Positions 1 to 9,541 of a stretch of DNA of 64,000 nt are shown piece after piece (the first letter of the stretch is position 1; each line of letters opens with the position of its first letter). Origin of the DNA: Alphaproteobacteria bacterium (GTDB taxonomy: Bacteria; Pseudomonadota; Alphaproteobacteria; Rhizobiales; Methyloligellaceae). Made by a program: the position numbers and the translations under genes. Below the pieces are notes generated by a model, which was not told the DNA's origin, did not search any database, and saw only the letters and a list, made by a program, of their open reading frames with translations. The stretch spans positions 62,001 to 126,000 of the forward strand of contig VGDX01000006.1 in NCBI GenBank assembly GCA_016869535.1, given 5' to 3'.

Positions 1-75
1 GGCGGCGCCGACCGCTCCGGCCTTCGCCCGCGTACGAGGACTCTCGACGCGGGGCGGAGCATATGAGAAGCGCAG

Positions 76-825
76 ATGCACAGCTACAAAAAAAAGCGGC
101 TCGACAACTTCCTGGTGGAGTGTGGCCTGGCTGCCACGCGCGCGCAGGCCGCCGACCTGATCAGGCGTGGCTGCGTCAATGTTGGCGGCATGGTGGCGGC
201 GAAGCCGGGCACGCTGGTCGCGTCCGATGCCGTGGTCGAGGTCGTACCGGGCGCCGCGCCTTACGTCTCGCGCGGCGGCTTGAAGCTTCAGGCGGCGCTC
301 GACGCCTTCGGCCTCGAACCCGAGGGGAGGGTGGCGCTAGACCTCGGCGCCTCGACCGGCGGCTTCACCGACGTGCTGCTCGCCCGCGGCGCGGCACGCG
401 TTTATGCCGTTGATGTCGGCCATTCCCAGCTTCACGAGAAGCTTCGCGCCGACCCCCGTGTGGTGTCGCTCGAAGGCACCGACGCCCGCTCGCTCGATGC
501 CTCCCTGATCGAGACGCCGGTCGGCGCCATCGTCGCCGATGTGAGCTTCATCAGTCTGACCCAGGTCCTGCCGCCGGCGCTCAAGCTCGCCGCCCCGGGG
601 ACTTGGCTCATCGCCCTGATCAAGCCGCAATTCGAGGCCGGCCGCGAGGCGGTCGGCAGGGGCGGCGTGGTCCGCGACGAGGCGGCCCGCGAGGCGGCTG
701 TTCAACGCGTGCGCGATTTTGTCGCGGGGCTTCCGGGCTGGTCGGTCCTGGGTGTGATGCCCTCGCCGATCGAGGGCGGCAGCGGCAACCGGGAATTCCT
801 CCTCGCCGCCCGACTCGAAGCTTGA
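76..825 (+). CDS. tlyA: TlyA-type rRNA 2'-O-methyltransferase (hemolysin A family)
   Basis: Predicted cytoplasmic RNA ribose methyltransferase of 249 residues, the usual length for TlyA. The N-terminal S4 RNA-binding domain spans about residues 7-65. It is followed by the conserved linker YVSRGGLKL (63-71) and a FtsJ/RrmJ-like SAM-binding fold with motif LDLGASTGGFTD at 88-99. Later family motifs VADVSFISL and LIKPQFE are also present. TlyA proteins methylate 16S/23S rRNA in several bacteria; the exact target here is inference. The ATG at 76 follows a purine-rich GAGAAGCG. The upstream gene is cut by the window edge. Confidence 0.9.
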   Translation: MHSYKKKRLDNFLVECGLAATRAQAADLIRRGCVNVGGMVAAKPGTLVASDAVVEVVPGAAPYVSRGGLKLQAALDAFGLEPEGRVALDLGASTGGFTDVLLARGAARVYAVDVGHSQLHEKLRADPRVVSLEGTDARSLDASLIETPVGAIVADVSFISLTQVLPPALKLAAPGTWLIALIKPQFEAGREAVGRGGVVRDEAAREAAVQRVRDFVAGLPGWSVLGVMPSPIEGGSGNREFLLAARLEA

Positions 826-930
826 AGGGGAGAGTGATCGACCTTGGATTCGGGCGTTACCGCGGTGGAAACTTGTGCATGCGTCCCAAATCACTAAAGT
901 AGGGAGACGGCTTTATCGCTAGGGGGAGCG

Positions 931-3758
931 ATGGGTCTATCTCGCTCTATGTTGTGCGCCGCTGCCTCGGTGACCGCCTTGTTGGTCGCGACGCCCGCGC
1001 TGGCGAAATCCGTTCCCCAAAGCGTCACCATTCCGCTCACCACCCGTGAGGGCGAGTCTTTTCCGAACGTCGTCACGGTCAGCGTCGGCGGTGGACGCGC
1101 ATCGCCCGTGACTTTCGATACCGGCTCGGCCGGCCTCTATCTCCTGGGCGACGCGATTGGAAGCTACATTGATACCGGCGCCACCTTCATCCAGACCTAC
1201 GAGGACCACAATCAATTCACGGGCAAGGTTGTTCTCGCTACCGTCAGCTTTCCGGACGCGAGCGGCGTGGCCACGACCGGCATGATAGGGGTCGGGTTCA
1301 TTACCGATGCCGGCTGCAAGCCGGGCTTCAGTTGTCCGGGCATGGGCACAGGCCGCGTGGGCGTGCTCGGCGCGCGTTATTACAACTCGGCCGCCGACAA
1401 TGTCTTCAATCCGCTGGCCTTCCTGCCCGGCAATCTGAACTCGGGCTTCATTGTCGCGGCGGGCGGACCGACGCCGAGCCTCATCGTCGGTCTCACACCG
1501 GAAATGACCGCGCCTTTCCTCAGCAACAGCGCAACGGTTTTTATACCGGAATCCACCGCGGGCCAGGGCGGCGCACCCTATGCCTGGGAGACGAAGTCGA
1601 TTTCCATCTGCTTTTCGGTCAACGGCGCGGCCAAGAGCTGCGCCGCCACCTCGCTCGACACCGGCGAGCACGATGCGCAATTCGTGCCCGGCGCGCCGGT
1701 CGACCCGAAACTCATCGACAACAAGGATTATCTCAAGCCGGATCAGTCGGTGACGATCTCGATACCGGGCCTGTTGAGCACGACGGTGACCACGGGCAAT
1801 ACGAACTGGCTCAATCGGTACAAGCTCGTGCCGGCGCCGATCGGCAATCCGCCCGGCTTCAATTCCGGCGCGCAGTTCTATTACTATTACGCCGTCGCGT
1901 TCGACTATCTGAATGGCACCGCCGGCTTCTCGCCGCTCACGACGTGGATCACCGGCAATTACACGGCCAGCCGGGACTCCGATCTTGGGAACCCCGGCGC
2001 CATCGCCATCTTCGGCACCCTCAATTTCGAAGATGGCTTCGTTTCCTCCCGCCCGATCTTCATCGCCAGCGATTCGACCTTCAACGTCATTGGCGACGCG
2101 ACCCTGTCCGGTACCTTGTCGGGTGCAAACCCGCTCACGATCGAGGGCCAAGGCACGCTGACGCTCGACGGTCAAAGCGTCAACACCGCGCCTGTCCTGA
2201 TCAACGGTCCTACTGTGTATGTGGACGGAAGCCTGCCCACCGTCGTGGTGCTGGCGGACGGCAAGATCGGCGGCATTGGCTCGATCGGTGCTCTCGTCGC
2301 CGACACCGGCATCATCGCTCCAGGCCACTCGATCGGTACGTTCACGGTGACGGGCGACGCGGTTTTCGGTCCCGGCGCCGTCTATGAGGCTGAGATCGGC
2401 AAACGTGGCCGGAACGATCTGGTCGCGGTCGGCGGGCGGGCCCTTATCGCCGGCGGCACGCTCACTATCCTGCCCGACGAGACATTCACCCCGCATTTCG
2501 GCAAGCATAAGGTGCTGACGGCGGCAGGCGGCATAGACGGAGAGTTCCGGGTGGAAGCCTCGCATTTCGGCGCCTCCAAAGCGGCGTTCCCCTTCATCGG
2601 CATCGATGCCGTGACGACAGCCAACGCCGTGATCGTCGAGCTCGGGCGCTCCGACGTGCCGTTCGCGCAGTTTGCGCAGACGCCCAATCAGCGAGCGGCG
2701 GCTTCCGGCGCCGACAGGCTGCCCTGGTCGGATCCGCTCTTGCAGGCCTTGGCCTTTCTCAATGGTCCAAATGCGCCCGCTGCGTTCGACGCGATTTCGG
2801 GCGAGATTTACGCCTCCGACCAAACGGTCCTCATCCAGCAGGCCGATATCGTGCGCTATGCGGTCATGGGCCGCCTTCGGCAGATATCGGATGGCGCGGT
2901 CAGGCCGGATACCCCGCTTTATCTGTGGGGCGAAGGCTATGGCGGCTTTGCCGATAATGACGGCAATTTCAATGTCGGGGGCGTGGACAGCGCCATCGGC
3001 GGATTTCTCACCGGCTTCGATGCGAAGATCGCACCGGAATGGCGCCTTGGGCTTGCCATGGGCGCTGGCTGGTCGAATTTCGACCTCGACGTGCGGCGCT
3101 CGTCCGGCTCGGCGGACAACCTGGATCTCGCCGTCTACGCCAACGGCAATCTCGGCGCCGCCGGCCCCGGTCTCGTGACGGCGCGTCTCGGCGGCGCTCA
3201 TTCGTGGCACGACATCGATACCGACCGGTCTGTGCTGTTCCCGGGTTTCGCCGACCGCGTGTCGGCATCCTACGACGCAAGCACCGCTCAAATGTTCGGC
3301 GAACTCGGCTATCAGCTTGCGTGCGACGGCCTCGCGCAGCTCGAGCCGTTCGTTGGGCTTGGCTACGCCAATCTCGACACGGATAGCTTCCGCGAGCGTG
3401 GCGGGGTTGCTGCGCTGCGGGGCCGCGGCGATGATTTTTCGTCGACGGAAAGCGTGCTTGGCGTGCGGGCGGCGCGGCTATTTTCTCTGGCGAACGGGCA
3501 TACCGTGCGGCTGCAAGGCGAGGCCGGCTGGAGCCACGCTTATGGCGACCTGATCCCGACTGCCGCCCTTCTGTTTGCCGGCGGAACCACCCCGTTCATC
3601 GTTAGCGGCGTCGCCCTCGCGGAGGACAGCCTGTGCTCGGCGGCACCTTGGAATACGCCATGGGGCCCAATTCGAAGTTGAGCGTCTCCTATGCCGGCGA
3701 GATCGCCGGGGACGTGCAGCAGAACGCCGTAAAAGGGGTGCTGTCCCTTATCTACTAA
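931..3758 (+). CDS. Autotransporter with pepsin-like aspartic protease passenger; frameshifted near the C-terminus
   Basis: Secreted or outer-membrane protein with a signal peptide (cleavage after ATPALA, about residue 25). The passenger carries two aspartic-protease signatures, FDTGS (Asp63) and LDTG (Asp243), 180 residues apart, close to the spacing in bilobed pepsins. An autotransporter-associated beta-helix stretch (about 380-500) and a C-terminal beta-barrel (about 650 onward) follow. The open frame as read stops at 3681 after an odd tail. A one-base insertion near 3633 restores a canonical barrel end (GVLSLIY) with stop at 3756-3758, giving 942 residues. The missing base may be a sequencing error or a real mutation. 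RBS is GGGGGAG just before the ATG. It converges on aroC 7 bp away. Protease activity is inference from motifs. Confidence 0.75.
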
Positions 3759-3765
3759 GATCCGT

Positions 3766-4851
3766 TCACCCGCATTGGGCGCGGTGGCGGAGATAGTGGT
3801 CGGCGAGGACGATCGCCACCATCGCCTCGCCGATCGGCACGGCGCGGATGCCGACACAGGGGTCGTGCCGGCCCTTGGTCGAGATTTCGGTGTCGTGGCC
3901 TTTGGCATCCACGGTGCGGCGCGGCGTCAGGATCGACGAGGTCGGCTTGACCGCGAACCGCGCCACGATGGGCTGACCCGTCGAGATGCCGCCGAGAATA
4001 CCGCCGGCATTGTTCGACAGGAACTCAGGCACACCATCCTTCTTCATGCGCATCTCGTCGGCATTCTCCTCGCCCGCCAGCGCGGCGGCGGCAAAGCCCG
4101 CACCGATCTCGACGCCCTTCACCGCGTTGATGCTCATCAGGCCTGAGGCGATGTCCTGGTCAAGCTTGCCGTAGACCGGCGCACCGAGTCCCGCCGGCAC
4201 GCCGTCGGCCACGATCTCGATGACCGCACCGGCCGACGATCCCTTCTTGCGCACCTCGTCGAGAAATGCGGCCCAGACTTCCGCCGCCTTGGCGTCGGGC
4301 GAGAAGAACGGATTGCGGGTGACCTCGTCCCAATCCCAGTTGTTGCGGTCGATCTTGTGCGGTCCGATCTGGGTGAGCGCGCCGCGCACATGCATGCCCG
4401 GCACCACCTTGCGCGCGATCGCGCCGGCCGCGACCCGCATCGCCGTCTCGCGAGCGCTTGCGCGGCCCGAGCCGCGCCAATCGCGCAAGCCGTATTTCAG
4501 AAAATAGGTGTAGTCGGCGTGGCCCGGGCGGAACTTGTCCTTGATCTCGCCGTAGTCCTTGGAGCGCGCGTCGACATTGTCGATGACGAGCGAGATCGGC
4601 GTGCCGGTGGTGACCTGGGCGCCGTCCTCGCGCTCGAATACGCCTGACAGGATGCGCACCTGATCCGGCTCCTGGCGCTGTGTGGTGTAGCGCGACTGGC
4701 CGGGCTTCCGTTTGTCCAGAAAAGCCTGAATCTCGGCTTCGGTGATGGGAATGCCCGGCGGACAGCCATCGACCACGCAGCCGATGGCCGGCCCGTGGCT
4801 CTCGCCCCAGGTAGTGATGCGGAACAGATGGCCGAAGCTGTTATGCGACAT
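3766..4851 (-). CDS. aroC: Chorismate synthase
   Basis: Converts 5-enolpyruvylshikimate-3-phosphate to chorismate, the last shared step of aromatic amino acid synthesis; needs reduced FMN. At 361 residues it has the family length. The signatures are GESHG at 16-20, [11 protein letters not shown] at 126-136, and the C-terminal block [18 protein letters not shown]. The ATG is at 4851. It follows fabI on the same strand after a 56 bp gap, so co-transcription is possible. Confidence 0.97.
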   Translation of the reverse strand: MSHNSFGHLFRITTWGESHGPAIGCVVDGCPPGIPITEAEIQAFLDKRKPGQSRYTTQRQEPDQVRILSGVFEREDGAQVTTGTPISLVIDNVDARSKDYGEIKDKFRPGHADYTYFLKYGLRDWRGSGRASARETAMRVAAGAIARKVVPGMHVRGALTQIGPHKIDRNNWDWDEVTRNPFFSPDAKAAEVWAAFLDEVRKKGSSAGAVIEIVADGVPAGLGAPVYGKLDQDIASGLMSINAVKGVEIGAGFAAAALAGEENADEMRMKKDGVPEFLSNNAGGILGGISTGQPIVARFAVKPTSSILTPRRTVDAKGHDTEISTKGRHDPCVGIRAVPIGEAMVAIVLADHYLRHRAQCG

Positions 4852-4907
4852 GGGTGTTTTTAGGCGAGGGGCGGTAACGCGTCAAACTAGGTAGAAGAAA
4901 ACCGACG

Positions 4908-5726
4908 CTATTCCTTAACCACGGAGATATCAGGGGCGTCCTCGTTCTTCATGCCGACCACGTGATAACCGGCGTCGATATGCAGGATCTCGCCGGTGAC
5001 GCCGCGCCCCAAATCCGACAATAGGTAGAGCGCGCCTCCGCCGACATCCTCGATGGACACGGTGCGCCTGAGCGGCGAATTATATTCGTTCCATTTCAAG
5101 ATATAGCGGAAGTCGGCGATGCCTGATGCCGCCAGCGTCTTGATCGGCCCGGCGGAGATGGCGTTGACGCGGACGCCGCTCTTGCCGAGATCGGCGGCGA
5201 GATAGCGCACGCTCGCCTCGAGCGCCGCCTTGGCCACGCCCATCACATTATAATGGGGCATCACCTTTTCGGCGCCGTAATAGGTGAGCGTGAGCAGCGC
5301 GCCGCCATTCGGCATCAGTTTCTCAGCGCGCCGCGCCAGTGCGGTGAAAGAGTAACAGGAGACCAGCAGCGTCTGGGTGAAATTGTCCTCGGTGGTATCG
5401 ACGTAACGGCCGTCGAGTTGCTCCTTGTCGGAGAAGGCGACGGCATGCACCAGGAAATCGAGCGAGCCCCATTCCTTTTCGATCGCGGCGAACACGGCAT
5501 CGACAGTCGCTTGGTCGGTGACGTCGCAGGGCAGAACGAGCTTCGAGCCGATCTCCGCGGCGAGCGGCTCTACGCGCTTCTTCAGAGCCTCGCCCTGATA
5601 GGTGAGCGCCACCTCGGCGCCCTGGTCGGTCACCGCCTTGGTGATGCCCCAGGCGATCGAGCGGTTGTTGGCGACGCCGAACACGACACCGCGCTTGCCC
5701 GCCATCAATTTGCTTGCTTCAGCCAT
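4908..5726 (-). CDS. fabI: Enoyl-[acyl-carrier-protein] reductase (NADH)
   Basis: Reduces trans-2-enoyl-ACP in the elongation cycle of type II fatty acid synthesis. The protein has 272 residues. It has a divergent SDR fold with the FabI cofactor loop GVANNRSIAWGI (17-28) and the catalytic tyrosine pair Tyr149 and Tyr159 with Lys166 (Y-x6-K). It is on the same strand as aroC. The upstream DNA (right of 5726) carries the leader and no close neighbour, so this is probably the first gene of the fabI-aroC unit. Confidence 0.96.
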   Translation of the reverse strand: MAEASKLMAGKRGVVFGVANNRSIAWGITKAVTDQGAEVALTYQGEALKKRVEPLAAEIGSKLVLPCDVTDQATVDAVFAAIEKEWGSLDFLVHAVAFSDKEQLDGRYVDTTEDNFTQTLLVSCYSFTALARRAEKLMPNGGALLTLTYYGAEKVMPHYNVMGVAKAALEASVRYLAADLGKSGVRVNAISAGPIKTLAASGIADFRYILKWNEYNSPLRRTVSIEDVGGGALYLLSDLGRGVTGEILHIDAGYHVVGMKNEDAPDISVVKE

Positions 5727-6204
5727 TGCCTGCTCTTTTTTCGAAAGTCCGGGCTTTATACACCGGACCGTAAGGCCCTTAGAAGGGGATAGGCACTTAC
5801 CTTATCCCCGCGCTCAAAACCTCCCTTACAATGCGCATTGCCCCGTCCATCTGAAGGGCGTTTCTAGAGGCGATCTTGAGGCGGGACGGGGTGCGGCGCC
5901 TGCGGGTCTTCTTCGCAAGGAGACACTCGGGCGGCATCGGGGCTCCCTCCGGACCCACTATGAGGTCCTGTCAGGAGCTGACTGAACGTCGTGCGGCGGT
6001 TTCGATCCGACCCTCGGCTGAAGCAGGGCCCGGTGCCGTAGTGAGAACGCCGCGACGGCGCGCCGGAAGGCGCTTGCGTGCCGCAAGGCACGAACCCATT
6101 ACGGACCGCGTCTTTCGGCGCGCCGTCCCCCTTCTCATGTTTCGAAGGGGAAAGAGCAAAGCCCGGATGCGCTAACCCCGCATCGCGGCAACGATGATGC
6201 ATGT
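5727..6204. other. 478 bp stretch without a recognisable gene; contains GNRA hairpins
   Basis: Overlapping short open frames exist on both strands (about 100 codons each), but they are arginine/proline-rich, mutually antisense and resemble no family I know. The right half holds two adjacent perfect hairpins with GNRA loops on the plus strand: GCGCC-GGAA-GGCGC at 6060-6073 and CGTGCC-GCAA-GGCACG at 6077-6092. A CACTA...TAGTG pair brackets an upstream part. This looks more like a structured RNA than a gene. The left end should carry the fabI promoter. Confidence 0.5.
6060..6092 (+). ncRNA. Candidate structured RNA element: two adjacent GNRA-tetraloop hairpins
   Basis: Two perfect stem-loops lie 3 nt apart: a 5 bp stem capped by GGAA and a 6 bp stem capped by GCAA. 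Both are GNRA loops only when the plus strand is transcribed; the minus strand would give less stable TTCC and TTGC loops. I cannot assign it to RNase P, SRP, tmRNA or 6S RNA because none of their conserved core motifs was seen. The boundaries of any transcript are unknown. Confidence 0.35.
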
Positions 6205-6597
6205 CTAGCCGGAAAGGGACCAGGAGCCATCTGTCTCACGGCAGCCGATGCCTTCGATTTGCCGCTCATAACGCCCGAGCGCGAGCCAATAGACGACGCG
6301 CCGGCACAGGCGTCCCTTGCCGTCGCGGAAGGCGGAGACCGGGGTGATCTTGCCCTTGAGCGCCCGCGCCGGACGTTGCCAGGTGAAGGTCGTGCCGTCG
6401 CCGGCCTCGCTGAGCGCGACCTGCAAGGCCCGCATCGCCGTTTGCCGGTCAGCCGGCTCGAGCCGCGACTTGAGTTCGGCGAGACTGGGCGGCTCGGTGG
6501 TTTGGGCCTGAAGGGAAAGAGAGGCGGGCGGCAATAAGGAAAACAGGAGAGCGCCCGCCCCAATGATGATAGGAGCGTCCCTATGGAACGTACGCAT
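6205..6597 (-). CDS. Small exported protein, surface-antigen (RT0821/Lpp0805-like) family
   Basis: About 130 residues with an N-terminal hydrophobic export signal (IIIGAGALLFSLLPPASLSL). The conserved C-terminal region carries a CR...ALGRYERQIEGIGCRETDGSW pattern, like the cysteine-tryptophan ending of the 17-kDa surface antigen/RT0821 family. The ATG at 6597 is preferred over the in-frame GTG at 6603; GGGGGACGGG lies upstream. In related Hyphomicrobiales a protein of this type often lies between pdxH and fabI, and that arrangement holds here. The molecular role of the family is unknown. Confidence 0.55.
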   Translation of the reverse strand: MRTFHRDAPIIIGAGALLFSLLPPASLSLQAQTTEPPSLAELKSRLEPADRQTAMRALQVALSEAGDGTTFTWQRPARALKGKITPVSAFRDGKGRLCRRVVYWLALGRYERQIEGIGCRETDGSWSLSG

Positions 6598-6739
6598 AAC
6601 CACCCGTCCCCCACGCCGACGCGGAATCGATTACCCCCCGCGCCACTATCAACAGGGGCCATCCTGTCCTATCAGGGTGAGGAAAACGTAAACGCCAGTG
6701 CCGCCCGGGGAAGGCGGACCGGCAAGAGCTTCTGAGTCA

Positions 6740-7348
6740 ATGGTCGAACCGGCCGATTTCACCACCGCCGGCGAGCCTTTCGGCCTGTTCCGGGCCTGGT
6801 TCGCCGAGGCGGAAAAGAGCGAGCCCAATGACCCCGAGGCCATGACGCTGGCCACGGCCGACGCCGGGGGCATGCCCAATGCACGGATGATTCTCCTGAA
6901 GGGGGCCGATGAGCGCGGCTTCGTGTTCTACACCAACTGCGAAAGCGCCAAGGGGCTCGAGCTTGCCGCCAATCCCAAGGCGGCCCTGCTGTTCCATTGG
7001 AAGAGCCTCGGTCGTCAGATCCGCATGCGCGGCCCGATCGAGCCCGCCACCGAGGCGGAGGCCGATACCTATTTTGCCACGCGCCACCGCGAGAGCCGTA
7101 TCGGCGCCTGGGCGTCGAGCCAGTCGCGGCCGTTGCAGAGCCGCGCCACACTTGAGCAGGCGGTGCAGCATTTCGCCAAGAAGTTCGGCGATGGCGACGT
7201 CCCGCGTCCGGGCTATTGGTGCGGCTACCGCCTGGTGCCGCTCGAGATCGAGTTCTGGCAGAGCGGCGCGTTCCGGCTGCACGACCGCATCGTGTTCCAC
7301 CGCGCCACCGCGCAATCGGCGTGGACCAAGACCCGTCTTTATCCCTGA
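6740..7348 (+). CDS. pdxH: Pyridoxamine/pyridoxine 5'-phosphate oxidase
   Basis: FMN-dependent oxidase making pyridoxal 5'-phosphate, the cofactor of the aminotransferases encoded later in this window. The hallmarks are [16 protein letters not shown] in the N-terminal half, WASSQSRPL and [16 protein letters not shown]...RLHDR in the middle and C-terminus. The protein ends in a short FMN-binding tail (KTRLYP). A longer frame opens at 6698, but the ATG at 6740 gives the usual ~200-residue length. Divergent from the surface-antigen-like gene. Confidence 0.93.
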   Translation: MVEPADFTTAGEPFGLFRAWFAEAEKSEPNDPEAMTLATADAGGMPNARMILLKGADERGFVFYTNCESAKGLELAANPKAALLFHWKSLGRQIRMRGPIEPATEAEADTYFATRHRESRIGAWASSQSRPLQSRATLEQAVQHFAKKFGDGDVPRPGYWCGYRLVPLEIEFWQSGAFRLHDRIVFHRATAQSAWTKTRLYP

Positions 7349-7450
7349 TGTTCCAGGTGATTTCGCAACCACAAACCTGCCACGGCTTGGATTTAGCCTC
7401 ATCCTCGGCTAGGGAAGCGATCGAGTAATGACCATGCGCAGAAGGGCGAC

Positions 7451-8419
7451 ATGACCACGCAATATTGGACCACGCGCTACGCGCGGGCGCGCTATCCGAT
7501 CTACGATGCGTGGGAAGCGCCATGGGCGCGCCGCTTCGCGCTGTTCTTCGTGCAGCTCCTCATCCTGACGGTGCTGCTGCACCGCTTCGCCTCGCTCGGC
7601 ACGCCCGCGGCGATGAATTTGATCGCGGTGTCCCTGGTCGGGTTACTCGTCGTTATCGCCATCGCCGTCTTTTCATTGGCGCGCATCTGGTTCGGCGGTC
7701 AGACCGGCGCCTCCCAGGCGGTCGCGGCCATTGTCATCGCGCTTCTGGGACTGGCAGCCCCGCTCTATTTTCTGCATTACGCCGTCACCCTGCCGGCGTT
7801 GACCGAGGTCGAGACCACGCCGGGCGAGCCGCTGAACTTCAAGGTCATCAACACCATGCGGCCGGCCGACGCCATTCCGCTCAAGCCCGCCGACGGCGCG
7901 CGTGCCGAGGAGCAGGAAGAAGCCTACCCCGATATCGGCCCCATGGCGCTCGAGCGCTCCTCGCAATCGGTGTTCAGTCTGGTGCAGGAAGCGATCGAGC
8001 GTCTCGGCTGGACCGTCGTGCTTAGCGAGCCTCCGGGCGAGACCGGCGCAGGAATCATCGAGGCCACTACCCAAAGCATGATCATGGGCATGACCGATGA
8101 CGTGATCGTGCAGGTGAAGGGCGACGACGCTCATGCCATCATCGATGTGCGTTCGGTGTCGCGCTATGGATGGCACGATCTCGGCGCCAATGCCGAGCGC
8201 ATCCGCACGCTATACGCGGAGATCTCGGAGACCCTGGAGAAGGGCGAGCAGACCGCTCTCGAGCAGGCGGAAAAGAAGAAGAAAGAAGCTACGGAAGCGA
8301 AGAAGCCCGCCCCCCAGAAGCGCGTCACGAAACGGCGCGTACGTAAACCGCCTCCAGCCAGCCGCCGGCCTCAAGAAACTCGCCCGCGCTCTCCGTTCGG
8401 ACAATTTTTCGGGCGATGA
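7451..8419 (+). CDS. DUF1499 membrane protein
   Basis: Inner-membrane protein of 322 residues. Three hydrophobic segments (about 25-45, 54-78 and 84-106) precede a DUF1499 domain (about 165-265) with the typical IIEATTQSMIMGMTDDVIVQV and RSVSRYGWHDLGANA signatures. A lysine- and arginine-rich tail follows. The domain's function is unknown. The ATG at 7451 follows AGAAGGGCGAC. The last 95 bp overlap the end of the convergent MBL hydrolase gene, and both frames look genuine there. Confidence 0.8.
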   Translation: MTTQYWTTRYARARYPIYDAWEAPWARRFALFFVQLLILTVLLHRFASLGTPAAMNLIAVSLVGLLVVIAIAVFSLARIWFGGQTGASQAVAAIVIALLGLAAPLYFLHYAVTLPALTEVETTPGEPLNFKVINTMRPADAIPLKPADGARAEEQEEAYPDIGPMALERSSQSVFSLVQEAIERLGWTVVLSEPPGETGAGIIEATTQSMIMGMTDDVIVQVKGDDAHAIIDVRSVSRYGWHDLGANAERIRTLYAEISETLEKGEQTALEQAEKKKKEATEAKKPAPQKRVTKRRVRKPPPASRRPQETRPRSPFGQFFGR

Positions 8420-9272
8420 GGTGCTCGAGATGGGCGCGCACCGACAAGGCTGCCGCCTCTTGCAGTGCCCTATCGAGGCTGCCGTAAAGCTTGCCGACGA
8501 TGCCGCGTATGGTGCCGGTTCCATCGTCGAGACAGGCAAGAATGGTTTGCTCGCGCCATTTGCGGTGGGTGATATAGGCCCTGACCATCCGCTGGGGCGT
8601 CTGGATGCGGCCGCCGTGCCCCGGCAGAAACAGTTTGTCGTTGCGCTGCATCAGCCTTTCCAGGGATTCGAGGAAAGCGGCCATGTTGCCTTCCGGCGGC
8701 GCGATGACCGTGGTGTTCCAGCCCATGACATGATCGCCGGTGAACATCGTGCGCCTGCCGACATGGGCGAAGCAGAGATGATCCGGCGCATGACCCGGCA
8801 TGTGCAGCACATCGAGTGCAAAGCCTTTGCCCTTGACGGTTTCGCCGTCGCGCACAACGCGGTCGGGCACGAAGGACGCATCGACGAAGACATCGCCGAG
8901 GCCTGCAACGCCCGCACCACGCGCCGTGTCGGTTGGTCCGTAGGCGATGATCTCGCCGCCGAGCATCGCTTGCAGGGGTTTCGCGGCGTCGCAATGATCG
9001 TGATGGCTGTGCGTGATAAGAATGTGGGTCAGGCATTCGCCTTTGACGGCGTCAGCGATCGCCTGCAGATGAACTTCGTCGGCGGGACCCGGATCGACCA
9101 CCGCCAAATGCCCGCTGCCGACAATATAAGTGTTGGTGCCGAGGAAGGTGTAAGGGCCCGGATTGTTGGCGACGATGCGCCGAATATCGGGCGCAACCTC
9201 CTCGGCCACGCCGTAATCGACGTCAACATTGCGATTGAAGGCTAGCTCCGCCGACATGGTACCCGACTGCAT
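8325..9272 (-). CDS. Metallo-beta-lactamase-fold hydrolase (LACTB2-like)
   Basis: Predicted Zn-dependent hydrolase of 315 residues. The metal motif THSHHDH (residues 87-93) is followed by downstream ligands in [15 protein letters not shown] and LPGHGG. A C-terminal winged-helix-like segment (about 235-300) is typical of the LACTB2/glyoxalase-II-like group. Substrate unknown; members include ribonucleases and thioester hydrolases. ATGs at 9272 and 9257 are both possible starts. The 3' end overlaps the convergent DUF1499 gene by 95 bp. Confidence 0.85.
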   Translation of the reverse strand: MQSGTMSAELAFNRNVDVDYGVAEEVAPDIRRIVANNPGPYTFLGTNTYIVGSGHLAVVDPGPADEVHLQAIADAVKGECLTHILITHSHHDHCDAAKPLQAMLGGEIIAYGPTDTARGAGVAGLGDVFVDASFVPDRVVRDGETVKGKGFALDVLHMPGHAPDHLCFAHVGRRTMFTGDHVMGWNTTVIAPPEGNMAAFLESLERLMQRNDKLFLPGHGGRIQTPQRMVRAYITHRKWREQTILACLDDGTGTIRGIVGKLYGSLDRALQEAAALSVRAHLEHLIARKIVRTESAGEFLEAGGWLEAVYVRAVS

Positions 9273-9281
9273 GAGGATAAC

Positions 9282-9358
9282 TGGTCGGAGTGGCAGGATT
9301 TGAACCTGCGACCCCCTCGTCCCGAACGAGGTGCGCTACCAGGCTGCGCTACACTCCG
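9282..9358 (-). tRNA. tRNA-Pro (CGG)
   Basis: A full cloverleaf on the minus strand. The acceptor stem is CGGAGTG/CACTCCG, with encoded CCA and discriminator A. The anticodon stem CCTCG/CGAGG encloses loop TTCGGGA with anticodon CGG, and the T-arm carries GGTTCAAATCC. 77 nt long. Confidence 0.97.
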
Positions 9359-9541
9359 GCTGGCTGAAGAGCCCCGTATATAGACGCCTCGCCCTTACAC
9401 GGCAAGAAACCCGCATTCCCGGGCTGAGGAGGGGCCCGCGCGCTTAAGGCGCATTGTGGACCTTGGCGCCAGCCGTTAACGAGCGGGAAGTCCCACTCGG
9501 ATCTCCGATTCCAATCTGACTTTGCGAGGGGCCGCGCCCGC

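Noticed and set aside
1..75. Possible 3' end of an upstream gene (a short frame ends at 66)
   Set aside because: A dxs or similar gene often precedes tlyA, but the ~21 codons visible do not match any C-terminus I know.
937..3291. Long minus-strand open frame of 784 codons opposite the autotransporter gene
   Set aside because: It is antisense to a gene with clear signal peptide, protease and barrel features. Its composition (Arg, Gly, Glu, His) is that of a GC-rich shadow frame, with no recognisable domain.
5864..6202. Overlapping open frames of about 100 codons on both strands in the fabI upstream gap
   Set aside because: They are mutually antisense, rich in Arg/Pro/Ser and resemble no protein family. 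The hairpins suggest RNA instead.
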